64,000 bases of DNA from Knoellia sp. p5-6-4 (GTDB lineage Bacteria; Actinomycetota; Actinomycetes; Actinomycetales; Dermatophilaceae), in NCBI RefSeq assembly GCF_029222705.1, contig NZ_JARGZF010000001.1:988437-1052436 (forward strand), written 5' to 3'. The translations under genes and the position numbers were made by a program. How positions within the stretch are numbered: position 1 is the stretch's first letter; the number at the start of each line of letters is the position of its first letter. The notes under the pieces are model-generated. The model made no database searches and was not told the origin of the DNA. It worked only from the letters and a program-made list of their open reading frames with translations. Shown here one piece after another: positions 35,705-42,801 of the stretch.

Positions 35705-36854
35705 GCGCAGCCCGCCTCTCCTCGAGCAGCGCAGCCGCGAGGCGGTTGACCTGCGACAGCCCATCCAGCCGGGGCACCGGGAGCGGACCGCGGTCGGCTC
35801 GCGACGTGGCCTCGGCGACCCACGAGGCCACCGACTGGGGCGTCAGGTCACCGGGACGCAGCAACGTGACCAGGCCGTGGTCCTCGAGCCGCGCCGCACG
35901 CACCAGCTGCTCCGCGCGCGGCGTCACCCGGGGCACCATCAGGGTGGGCAGCCGGCGGTCCAAGACCTCGCAGGCGGTGTTGTAGCCGGCCATGGCGACC
36001 ACGGCCCGGGCCTGGTCCAGCAGCACCGCCATGTCGCTCACGAAGTCCAGCACCCGGAGTGTGGCAACGTCACGGGCGGTGGCGTGGAGCCAGGTGCGGT
36101 CCTCCCAGGGCATCTGCGGTCCGAGCACCAGGGTGGCGGTCCTGCCGTGCAACGGCGCCGCCTCGACGAAGGCGCGTGCCAGCTCAGCGCCGTCGCCGCC
36201 GCCACCGACGAGCCCCAGCACGGTCCGGCGCCTGCCCGTCCGGGCCGTCCGCTCGTCACGGCCATGCGCGAGGTATCCGGTGAAGTGCACCGCCTCTCGC
36301 AGACGCGGGGGCACGACGATGTCCGCGGTGACGTCGTAGACGCGCCGGTCGCCGTACACCCACACCGCGTCGTACCACGCGTCCAGCGCCGCGGCGCACC
36401 GGTGCGCGAACCACTCCCGCCCGGCAGCGGCGGGGTCGTCGAGCACGTCTCGCAGGCCCAGCACGACGGTCGAGCGCCCAGCCAGGGCCATCAGGGCGGC
36501 CTCCAGCTCCCCGCCAACCCCGCGCGGGTGCCGGTCGACCACCAGCAGGTCGGGCGCGAAGGACGTCAGCGCAGCGGCGGCGACGCCCGAGCGCAGGGCA
36601 CACAGCTCTGCAGGAGCGACCCCGGGCAGGTCCCGCGCGGCATACCTGTCCCGCCCCTGCTTGACCAGGCCGGGGAGCCGCAGCACGTCGCAGCCCTGGG
36701 GTCTGGGGAGCACGAGAGCCTCCTGCGCTCCGCTGAGGACCAGGATGTCCGGGCGCGGGGACAGGTCGCTGAAGGCCCGTGCCAGGGAGAGCGTGCGCCG
36801 GATGTGGCCGAGACCCAGCGCGTCGTGGCAGTACAGCGCGATGCGGGTCACCAT
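35691..36854 (-). CDS. COG4671-like GT-B glycosyltransferase (MurG-related), glycan locus 1
   Basis: A 387-residue GT-B protein of the predicted-glycosyltransferase group related to MurG/GT28. The start IALYCHDALGLGHIRRTLSLA (residues 5-25) is the family hallmark; the donor half has LGLVGGGGDGAEL, LVLGPQMP and AMAGYNTACEVL, a typical UDP-sugar site of MurG relatives. It ends with the same HVAV tail as the paralogue at 37851. It is the first gene of the six-gene operon and is preceded at 36876-36903 by TAA repeats at 10-11-bp spacing, probably the binding site of the neighbouring response regulator. Confidence 0.85.
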   Translation of the reverse strand: MVTRIALYCHDALGLGHIRRTLSLARAFSDLSPRPDILVLSGAQEALVLPRPQGCDVLRLPGLVKQGRDRYAARDLPGVAPAELCALRSGVAAAALTSFAPDLLVVDRHPRGVGGELEAALMALAGRSTVVLGLRDVLDDPAAAGREWFAHRCAAALDAWYDAVWVYGDRRVYDVTADIVVPPRLREAVHFTGYLAHGRDERTARTGRRRTVLGLVGGGGDGAELARAFVEAAPLHGRTATLVLGPQMPWEDRTWLHATARDVATLRVLDFVSDMAVLLDQARAVVAMAGYNTACEVLDRRLPTLMVPRVTPRAEQLVRAARLEDHGLVTLLRPGDLTPQSVASWVAEATSRADRGPLPVPRLDGLSQVNRLAAALLEERRAAHVAV

Positions 36855-36873
36855 GTCAGGCTGCGAGTCCGGC

Positions 36874-36903
36874 CCTTAAGGGCACGCTAACGCGCGGTAA
36901 ACG
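36874..36903. promoter_or_regulatory. Candidate OmpR-type operator upstream of glycan locus 1
   Basis: TAA words at 36877, 36888 and 36898 (spacing 11 and 10 bp) lie inside TTAAGGGCACGCTAACGCGCGGTAAAC. Direct repeats with one helical turn spacing are how OmpR/PhoB-type dimers bind. The 15-mer GGGCACGCTAACGCG here (36880-36894) recurs inverted at 36992-37006, directly before the response regulator start. Related arrays lie at 39064 and 39635. Confidence 0.5.
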
Positions 36904-36991
36904 GTGGTCCGTGGCCGTGCCGGACCGTCTGCAAGGCGGAGGTCGACGGCGCGCTGACTACGCCGAACAACCGTGCTGCTGGGCGTGGCCC

Positions 36992-37009
36992 CCGCGTTAG
37001 CGTGCCCGC
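36992..37009. promoter_or_regulatory. Response-regulator promoter: -10 box overlapped by inverted operator copy
   Basis: TAGCGT at 36998-37003 is six bases before the ATG, as in a leaderless promoter. It is embedded in the inverse complement of GGGCACGCTAACGCG found in the operator at 36880. A regulator bound here would block its own promoter, so this looks like negative autoregulation with activation of the divergent glycan operon. Confidence 0.45.
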
Positions 37010-37696
37010 ATGGCCTCCCTGCTCCTCGTGGAGGACGACGCCCGGTTCGGCAGCGCCCTGCTTCGCGCCCTGGCGGCCCGTGGCCACACCGTCGCGTGGG
37101 CGGCCACAGGCCGCTCAGGCCTCCAGCGCGCGCTGGAGGACGGGCTCGACCTCGTCGTCCTCGACCTCGGCCTGCCCGACATCGACGGGGCGCCCATGTT
37201 GCGCATGCTGCGAGCCGTCAGCAGTGTGCCGGTCATCGTCGTCACAGCGCGCGACGACGACGAGTCGGTGGTCGACCTGCTCGAGCACGGGGCCGACGAC
37301 TACGTCATCAAGCCGTTCAGCGCCGCGCACCTCAGCGCGCGCATCACCGCGGTGCTGCGCCGGGCTGGTGCGGCCACCCCGGACCAGCGCCTGGTGGTGG
37401 GCGACCTCGTGGTCGACCTGCGCGCCCACACGGTGGAGCTCGGCGGCCACCTCCTCGACCTGCGGCCGCGCGAGTTCGAGCTGCTGGCCTTCCTGGCCTC
37501 CCGGCCGGGCGTGGTCGTCTCGAGACGGGAGATCATGGCGCAGGTGTGGCACCTGCCCAGTGGCGGGGCGGACAGGACGGTGGACGCCCACCTCTCCTGG
37601 CTGAGGCGCAAGCTCGGGGAGAGCGCGCACGAACCTCGCCTCATCCGCACGGTCCGCAACGCCGGCGTCAAGCTGGTCGAGCCCACGGCGGCGTGA
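37010..37696 (+). CDS. OmpR-family response regulator, copy 1
   Basis: A 228-residue response regulator. The receiver domain has acidic EDD (8-10), phospho-acceptor Asp52 in VVLDLGLPDIDG, and Lys in DDYVIKPF (near 103). The C-terminal winged helix (about 125-225) has LRPREFELLAFLASRPG and the recognition region DRTVDAHLSWLRRKLGE. It is about three-quarters identical by eye to the regulator at 39745 and has the same length, so the pair is a recent duplication. No kinase gene is adjacent; the only one is behind copy 2. It probably controls the divergent glycan operon through the TAA repeats. Confidence 0.93.
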   Translation: MASLLLVEDDARFGSALLRALAARGHTVAWAATGRSGLQRALEDGLDLVVLDLGLPDIDGAPMLRMLRAVSSVPVIVVTARDDDESVVDLLEHGADDYVIKPFSAAHLSARITAVLRRAGAATPDQRLVVGDLVVDLRAHTVELGGHLLDLRPREFELLAFLASRPGVVVSRREIMAQVWHLPSGGADRTVDAHLSWLRRKLGESAHEPRLIRTVRNAGVKLVEPTAA

Positions 37697-37746
37697 CGGG
37701 TGGGAGCGTCGGAGCGAGCGGCTGACAGCGGTGGCCGCCGCTCGAG

Positions 37747-37782
37747 GGCGTCACCGGGCTGGGTGAGGGGTCCGGTGACGCC
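37747..37782. terminator. Hairpin between convergent response regulator and glycosyltransferase
   Basis: An 11-bp perfect stem (37747-37757 GGCGTCACCGG with 37772-37782) closes a 14-base loop in the 154-base gap between two convergent genes. It can serve both strands. Confidence 0.65.
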
Positions 37783-37832
37783 GGCTCGACGCGGCGGGCG
37801 GGAGGGCAGCTCGACGCGGCGAGCGGCCGAGC

Positions 37833-37862
37833 GGCTCACACGGCGACGGCTCACACGGCGAC
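37833..37862. repeat. Tandem 15-bp repeat across a gene end
   Basis: Two perfect adjacent copies of ggctcacacggcgac. The second includes the stop codon of the glycosyltransferase gene (37851-37853); the first supplies a second in-frame stop 15 bases further on. It looks like a small recent duplication. Confidence 0.85.
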
Positions 37863-39038
37863 ATGGACCGGCCGCCTGCGCTCCAGCACGGCGACGGCGA
37901 GGTCCCGCACACGGGCCAGGCCGTCGAGGTCGACGCCGTACGACCCTGCGCGCCTGCGGCCTTCGCTGACCTCGCTCACGTCGCTCACCTCGTTGACCCA
38001 GCTGGCCACGGCCTCAGGCCCCAGGTCGTCCGGGTGCAGCAGGTCCACCAGCCGGCGCCGGGCCAGCATGGAGGCGCGCAGCAGCTGTTCGCGCCGCGGC
38101 CTGGTGCGAGGCACCACGAGGGCTGGCAGGCCGCTCGCGAGCACCTCGCAGGTGGTGCCGTAACCGCCCATGGCCACCACGGCCGACGAGCGGTCCAGCA
38201 GCGGTGCGGTGCCACGGACGAAGTCGTGCACGAGGAGGGTGGGCACGCCCAGGGCCGCCGAGCGCAGGGCGACCCGCTCCTCCCCCGGCATCTGCGGGCC
38301 CAGCACGAGGACGGCGGGGCGTCCGTGGAGGCAGGCCGCTGCGACGAAGGCGTGCGCGGTGGCCGCCCCGTCGGCCCCGCCGCCGACCAGGCCGAGCACG
38401 GGTCCCGGTGTGCCCTCCTGGTCCGCTGGCGGCGAGGGGCGACGCCGGGCCGGGGCGAGGTAGCCCGTGAACACCACGTCGTCCCTCAGCCGGTGGGGGA
38501 TGCGGATGTGCTCGGTGGGGTCGTGCAGCCCGCGGTCGCCGTAGACCCAGACCGCGTCGTACCAGGCGTCGAGCGCCTCCGTGCAACGATGCGCCGTCCA
38601 TTCGCCGGCCGCAGCGACCGGCTCGTCGAGCACGTCCCGCAGGCCCAGGACCACCCGGGTCGTGGACGGGAGCGCGGCCAGCGCGGTCTCGAGCTCCGCA
38701 TGGGCTCCCCGGGGGTGGCGGTCGACGACGAAGAGGTCGGGAGCGAAGGCCGTGAGCGCCGCCCGCAACGCGACCGACCTGAGCAGGCGCACCTCTGGGG
38801 GCGGCACACCGAGGAGGTCGCGGGCGGCATACCGCTCCTGGCCGCGCCTGAGCAGGCCGGGCAGCGTGAGGACGTCGCAGCCCCTTGGTCGCGGGAGGAG
38901 CGCCGCCTCGGGGACGCTGCTGAGCACCAGGAGGTCGGGACGCGGGCGCAGGCCGCTGAAGGCCTGGGCAAGCGCGAGGCTGCGCCTGACGTGCCCGAGG
39001 CCCAGTGCGTCGTGCGAGTAGAGCGCGATCCGCGTCAC
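37851..39038 (-). CDS. COG4671-like GT-B glycosyltransferase (MurG-related), solo copy
   Basis: A 395-residue paralogue of the glycosyltransferase at 35691. The start IALYSHDALGLGHVRRSLALA, the DRHPRGAHAELE segment, LGLVGGGADGAAT and VAMGGYGTTCEVLA all line up with it, and both proteins end in HVAV. A short extra repeat (NEVSDVSEVSE) precedes the C-terminus. It has its own promoter region with three TAA words at 11-bp spacing (39064-39088) and no downstream partners. The start is GTG at 39038. Together with the response regulator at 37010 it looks like part of a duplicated regulator/transferase module. Confidence 0.85.
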   Translation of the reverse strand: MTRIALYSHDALGLGHVRRSLALAQAFSGLRPRPDLLVLSSVPEAALLPRPRGCDVLTLPGLLRRGQERYAARDLLGVPPPEVRLLRSVALRAALTAFAPDLFVVDRHPRGAHAELETALAALPSTTRVVLGLRDVLDEPVAAAGEWTAHRCTEALDAWYDAVWVYGDRGLHDPTEHIRIPHRLRDDVVFTGYLAPARRRPSPPADQEGTPGPVLGLVGGGADGAATAHAFVAAACLHGRPAVLVLGPQMPGEERVALRSAALGVPTLLVHDFVRGTAPLLDRSSAVVAMGGYGTTCEVLASGLPALVVPRTRPRREQLLRASMLARRRLVDLLHPDDLGPEAVASWVNEVSDVSEVSEGRRRAGSYGVDLDGLARVRDLAVAVLERRRPVHVAV

Positions 39039-39061
39039 GATGCCATCGTGGGCCGGTCAGC

Positions 39062-39090
39062 CCTAAACGTGCGCTAACGCCCGGTTAAGC
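39062..39090. promoter_or_regulatory. Candidate OmpR-type operator upstream of solo glycosyltransferase
   Basis: TAA words at 39064, 39075 and 39086, exactly 11 bp apart (CTAAACGTGCGCTAACGCC and on), lie 26-50 bases upstream of the GTG at 39038. They resemble the arrays at 36874 and 39633. The exact periodicity in DNA with very few TAA triplets makes chance unlikely. Confidence 0.5.
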
Positions 39091-39126
39091 CCCGGTGGTC
39101 CCCTCCGCTCGCCGCGCGGCCCTGCC

Positions 39127-39609
39127 TCAGTCGTCGTCGTCGAGCGTGTCGTCCTGGTCGGCCTCGACCACGAACCTGGGGATGCCGTCGCTGCACCAGG
39201 CCTCCACCGAGACCGCGCCGGTGCCCGGGCCGGCCTGCTCGAACTCCACGTCGCCGCCCCGCAGCCCGTCCGGGTCGTCTTCGGTGTCGGAGTTGGAGAG
39301 CTCGACGAGCTCCCAGCCGGGCTCCGGTGACGCACTGAGCCTGATGAGGCCGGCCTCGCAGACGCCGCTGACGTAACCCCCCGCGGTGGCGATGCCGCGC
39401 GTCGCCCCGGATGGCAGCGGGTCAGCAGCCGAAGCGGTCGCGGAGGGCCCCTTCGCCGTGGCGGGCGTGGTGGCGGCCGCTGCCACGGCCCGAGGTCCCG
39501 CAACGGTGGCCAACGGCCCCTCGATCAGCCCGGCAGCAGTGAACCCGACGCCCACCGACGCGACGGCGAAGACCAGCCACAGGGCCGCCAGGAGCAGCAC
39601 CCGCCTCAT
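39127..39609 (-). CDS. Small secreted or membrane-anchored acidic protein
   Basis: A 160-residue protein of unknown function. The N-terminus (RRVLLLAALWLVFAVASVGVGFTAA) is an uncleaved anchor or signal peptide. An Ala/Thr-rich linker follows, then a compact domain (about 80-150) with two cysteines (SGVCEAG and EAWCSDG) that may pair outside the cell, and a strongly acidic end (DQDDTLDDDD). No family recognised. It has the same TAA-repeat arrangement upstream (39635, 39646) as the glycosyltransferase genes, so it probably belongs to the same regulon. It sits between the two regulator modules. Confidence 0.7.
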   Translation of the reverse strand: MRRVLLLAALWLVFAVASVGVGFTAAGLIEGPLATVAGPRAVAAAATTPATAKGPSATASAADPLPSGATRGIATAGGYVSGVCEAGLIRLSASPEPGWELVELSNSDTEDDPDGLRGGDVEFEQAGPGTGAVSVEAWCSDGIPRFVVEADQDDTLDDDD

Positions 39610-39632
39610 GTCCCCATTGTCGGCACCGCGAG

Positions 39633-39671
39633 GTTAAGGGCGCACTAAACCGGTCGAGGGCGCACCATAAG
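39633..39671. promoter_or_regulatory. Candidate OmpR-type operator between acidic protein and response regulator copy 2
   Basis: TAA words at 39635, 39646 and 39668 (spacing 11 and 22 bp) lie upstream of the minus-strand acidic protein gene and about 75-110 bases upstream of response regulator copy 2. GTTAAGGGCGCACTAAACC resembles the TTAAGGGCACGCTAAC array at 36876. Confidence 0.45.
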
Positions 39672-39732
39672 TACGACCGATGCCACGGTCGACTACGCCA
39701 GATGGCCGTGGGTGGCGCGGGGGGTCCGCCCG

Positions 39733-39744
39733 TACGGTGCGCTC
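39733..39744 (+). promoter_or_regulatory. -10 box for leaderless response regulator copy 2
   Basis: TACGGT at 39733-39738 is six bases before the ATG at 39745, the same placement as for copy 1 (TAGCGT). No Shine-Dalgarno sequence is present. Confidence 0.4.
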
Positions 39745-40431
39745 ATGGCGTCCCTGCTGCTCGTCGAGGACGACACCCGCATCCGGTGCGCGCTGCTGCG
39801 CGCGCTGAGCGAGCGGGGTCACGCCGTCACGTGGACGGCGACGGGCAGGTCAGGCCTCGAGCAGGCCATCGAGGGCAGGCACGACCTCGTCGTGCTCGAC
39901 CTCGGACTCCCCGACATCGACGGCGCCCAGCTGCTGCGCATGCTGAGGGCGGTGAGCAGCATCCCGGTGATCGTGACCACGGCGCGCGACGACGACGCCT
40001 CGATCGTCGACCTCCTCGAGCACGGTGCGGACGACTACGTGGTCAAGCCCTTCTCCTCCTCGACGCTGGGGGCCCGGATCGCCGCCGTCCTCCGTCGCAG
40101 CGATGCCGGCACGCGCGAGGAGGTCCTCCACGTCGGGGCACTCACGGTCGACCTCGCCGGGCGCACCGCCCGGCTCGGCGGAAGGCTGCTCGACCTGCGG
40201 CCCCGCGAGTTCGAGCTGCTCGCCTTCCTGGCCGGCCGGCCGGGCGTGGTCGTCTCGCGCCGCGAGATCATGGCCGAGGTCTGGCACCTGCCCTATGGCG
40301 GTGCGGACAAGACCGTCGACGTGCACGTGTCCTGGCTGCGGCGCAAGCTCGGCGAGTCCGCCAGCAACCCGCGCCTGATCCACACCGTGCGCAACGTCGG
40401 GGTCAAGCTCGTGCCGGCCACGACGCCGTGA
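39745..40431 (+). CDS. OmpR-family response regulator, copy 2
   Basis: A 228-residue regulator, same length as copy 1 and closely similar throughout: receiver Asp52 in LDLGLPDIDG, Lys in DDYVVKPF, and the winged helix with LRPREFELLAFLAGRPG and DKTVDVHVSWLRRKLGE. Differences cluster in surface parts of the receiver (for example TRIRCALLRALSERG against ARFGSALLRALAARG), as expected if each copy listens to a different signal. The kinase gene starts 12 bases after its stop, so the two form a classic pair. The recognition helices are almost identical, so both copies should bind the same DNA sites. Confidence 0.94.
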   Translation: MASLLLVEDDTRIRCALLRALSERGHAVTWTATGRSGLEQAIEGRHDLVVLDLGLPDIDGAQLLRMLRAVSSIPVIVTTARDDDASIVDLLEHGADDYVVKPFSSSTLGARIAAVLRRSDAGTREEVLHVGALTVDLAGRTARLGGRLLDLRPREFELLAFLAGRPGVVVSRREIMAEVWHLPYGGADKTVDVHVSWLRRKLGESASNPRLIHTVRNVGVKLVPATTP

Positions 40432-40443
40432 CCCGAGGCCGCT

Positions 40444-41745
40444 GTGCGACGGCAGGTCTGGCTCCTGGTGGGTGCGACCACGTCGCTGGTCATGCTCGCC
40501 TTCGTCCTGCCCCTGGCGCTCCTCGTGGACCGCACCGCCGACACCGCCGCGATCGCGGCGGCCACCAGGCGCGGCCAGTCGATCGCCCCGTTCGTGGCGA
40601 CAGCCGACAACACGGCGGCCCTCGAGGCGGCACGGGCGGTCACCGGAGGCGGGTACAGCGTCGCCATCTTCCTTCCCGACGGCAGGACCCTGACCACCCA
40701 GACCACCGGCTGGCGTGGTGGTCGGCCGCGCGGCGAGATCAGGACGGCGGTGCAACGACGGCTGCCGGACGGGAGTGCCGTGGTGGACCAGCCGGTGTTC
40801 CGCGCGGACGGGACCGCCGTGATCAGCACGAGGGTGTCCCCCAGCAGGCTGGACCGCGGGGTCTGGCACGCCTGGGGTGTCCTGCTGACCCTCGGCACCG
40901 TGCTGGTGGCGCTCTCGCTGCTGGTGGCCGACCGGCTCGCCCGGTCGATCACGCGCCCGGCCGCCGACCTCGCAGCGGCGGCCGAGCGCCTGGGTGGCGG
41001 CGACCTGGGGACCTCGGTGCGCCCGGAGGGGCCGCCCGAGATCCGCAACGTCGCCGCGGCCCTGAACACGATGGCCCAGCGCATCACGTCACTGCTGGCG
41101 GCCGAGCGGGAGGCCGTCGCCGACCTCTCCCACCGGCTGCGCACCCCCGTGACCGCCCTGCGGCTCGACGCCGAGACGCTGCGGGACCCGGCGGAGCGCG
41201 CCCGGCTCGGGGCCGACGTCGACGAACTCGTGGCCCAGATCGACGCGGTCATCGACCACGCTCGCCGACCCGTCAGCGAGCGGCCCCCTGCCGCGACCGA
41301 CGTGGTGGAGGTGGTGGCCGACCGGATGGACTTCTGGAGGGTGCTCGCCGACGAGCAGGCGCGGCACGTGACGATCGCGCTGCCGCCGAGCCCGTGCCTC
41401 GTGGCCGCCCGCCGGGACGAGGTCTGTGCCGCCCTCGACGCCCTGCTCGACAACGTCTTCGCCCACACCCCCGAGGGCACGGACTTCACCGTCGTCGTCG
41501 AACCCCAGGACGCGGGCGGCGCCACCCTCACCGTCCATGACACGGGTCCGGGCTTCCCGGACGAGCACATCCTCCGCCGCGGGGAGAGCCGAGCCGGCTC
41601 GAGCGGCCTGGGCCTCGACATCGCCCAACGCCTGGCCCAGCGGTCGGGCGGCTCCGCGGAAGTGTCCACCAACGAGAGCGGAGCCGTGGTCCGCCTCCGG
41701 CTCGGTGGCCCGCGCCACGACGCCGGGGTGCCCCTCCCTCCATGA
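40444..41745 (+). CDS. Sensor histidine kinase
   Basis: A 433-residue membrane kinase. Helices at about 5-28 and 141-162 bracket a roughly 110-residue extracytoplasmic sensor region. A HAMP-like linker follows (SITRPAADLAAAAERLGGGDL), then the H-box DLSHRLRTPVTALRLDAETL with phospho-acceptor His230, N-box LLDNVFAHTPEG, and G-box GSSGLGLDIAQRLAQRSGG. The N-box Asn is present; the helix-spacing fits the PhoR/BaeS group. The GTG start is 12 bases after response regulator copy 2. It is the only kinase in the window and might serve both regulators. Confidence 0.92.
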   Translation: MRRQVWLLVGATTSLVMLAFVLPLALLVDRTADTAAIAAATRRGQSIAPFVATADNTAALEAARAVTGGGYSVAIFLPDGRTLTTQTTGWRGGRPRGEIRTAVQRRLPDGSAVVDQPVFRADGTAVISTRVSPSRLDRGVWHAWGVLLTLGTVLVALSLLVADRLARSITRPAADLAAAAERLGGGDLGTSVRPEGPPEIRNVAAALNTMAQRITSLLAAEREAVADLSHRLRTPVTALRLDAETLRDPAERARLGADVDELVAQIDAVIDHARRPVSERPPAATDVVEVVADRMDFWRVLADEQARHVTIALPPSPCLVAARRDEVCAALDALLDNVFAHTPEGTDFTVVVEPQDAGGATLTVHDTGPGFPDEHILRRGESRAGSSGLGLDIAQRLAQRSGGSAEVSTNESGAVVRLRLGGPRHDAGVPLPP

Positions 41746-41776
41746 CAGCGGACTGCTCGTTTGCCAGAGTGTGCCC

Positions 41777-42085
41777 ATGGCCCGCCTGCTGACTGACGAC
41801 GAGGTCGAGCGGCAGCTCGGCGACCTGCCCGGCTGGTCCCGCGAGGGAGCCGCCATCGTGGCCACCCTCGAGGCCCCCGACTTCCCCACGGCGGTCCGGC
41901 TCGTGGATGAGGTGGCCGTGGAGGCAGAGGAGATGAACCACCACCCCGACATCGACATCCGCTGGCGCACCACCCACTGGCGCCTGTCCACCCACTCCGA
42001 GGGTGGGCTCACCCAGCTCGACATCGAGCTGGCCCACCGCATCGCCCGGGCGGCCACGCTGCTGGGGGTGCACGCCCGTGGCTGA
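41777..42085 (+). CDS. phhB: 4a-hydroxytetrahydrobiopterin dehydratase (PCD/DCoH family)
   Basis: A 102-residue pterin-4a-carbinolamine dehydratase, which regenerates dihydropterin after aromatic amino acid hydroxylation. The active-site motif EEMNHHPDIDIRW (about 53-65) has the tandem His and the conserved Asp; GGLTQLDIELAHRIA closes the fold. No aromatic hydroxylase is nearby, so it may act in molybdopterin or general pterin repair, or as a coregulator. The ATG is at 41777. The stop overlaps the next gene start by eight bases. Confidence 0.92.
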   Translation: MARLLTDDEVERQLGDLPGWSREGAAIVATLEAPDFPTAVRLVDEVAVEAEEMNHHPDIDIRWRTTHWRLSTHSEGGLTQLDIELAHRIARAATLLGVHARG

Positions 42086-42791
42086 GGACCAGCTGCACGC
42101 GGACGAGCCCCACGACCAGAACCACGCTGCCCGCCTCAACTGGTTGCGCGCCGGGGTGCTGGGGGCCAACGACGGCATCGTGTCCACCGCGGGTCTGGTC
42201 ATCGGCGTCGCAGCGGCCACGAGCGACCGTGGGGCGATCCTCACCGCCGGCCTCGCCGGCCTGGCTGCCGGCGCGATGAGCATGGCCGCGGGCGAGTACG
42301 TCTCGGTGAGCACCCAGCGCGACACCGAGCGGGCGCTGCTCGCCAAGGAACGCCGCGAGCTGGCCGAGATGCCCGAGGAGGAGCTCGCCGAGCTGGCAGC
42401 GCTCTACGAGCAGCGGGGCCTCAGCCCGACCCTGGCGCAGCAGGTGGCCGTCGAGCTCACGGAGCACGACGCCCTCGCCGCCCATGCCGAGGTCGAGCTC
42501 GGCATCGACCCGAACGAGCTGACCAACCCGTGGCACGCGGCCTGGGCGTCGATGCTGGCATTCACGGTGGGTGCGCTGCTGCCGCTCATCGCGATCCTGC
42601 TCCCGTCGGCGACGGGACGGATCCCGCTGACCGCGGCGTCCGTGGTGCTCGCCCTGGCGCTCACCGGCTGGATCAGCGCCCGGATGGGTGGCGCCGCGAC
42701 GCGGCCGGCGATCGTGCGCAACGTCGGTGGCGGCGCCCTGGCCATGGCGGTCACCTACGCGATCGGCTCCCTCGTCGGCATCGCCGTCTGA
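42078..42791 (+). CDS. VIT1/CCC1 family transporter (iron/manganese)
   Basis: A 237-residue membrane protein of the vacuolar iron transporter family. Helix 1 includes GVLGANDGIVSTAGLVIGVAAA, the signature of the family, and AGAMSMAAGEYVSVSTQRD completes the metal-translocating first pair. A cytoplasmic metal-binding loop of acidic helices (EMPEEELAELAALYEQRGL, about 90-150) precedes the last three helices. It should move Fe2+ or Mn2+ in exchange for protons. The GTG at 42078 overlaps the pterin dehydratase stop. Metal specificity cannot be read. Confidence 0.92.
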   Translation: MAEDQLHADEPHDQNHAARLNWLRAGVLGANDGIVSTAGLVIGVAAATSDRGAILTAGLAGLAAGAMSMAAGEYVSVSTQRDTERALLAKERRELAEMPEEELAELAALYEQRGLSPTLAQQVAVELTEHDALAAHAEVELGIDPNELTNPWHAAWASMLAFTVGALLPLIAILLPSATGRIPLTAASVVLALALTGWISARMGGAATRPAIVRNVGGGALAMAVTYAIGSLVGIAV

Positions 42792-42801
42792 CACCGGTCC
42801 C

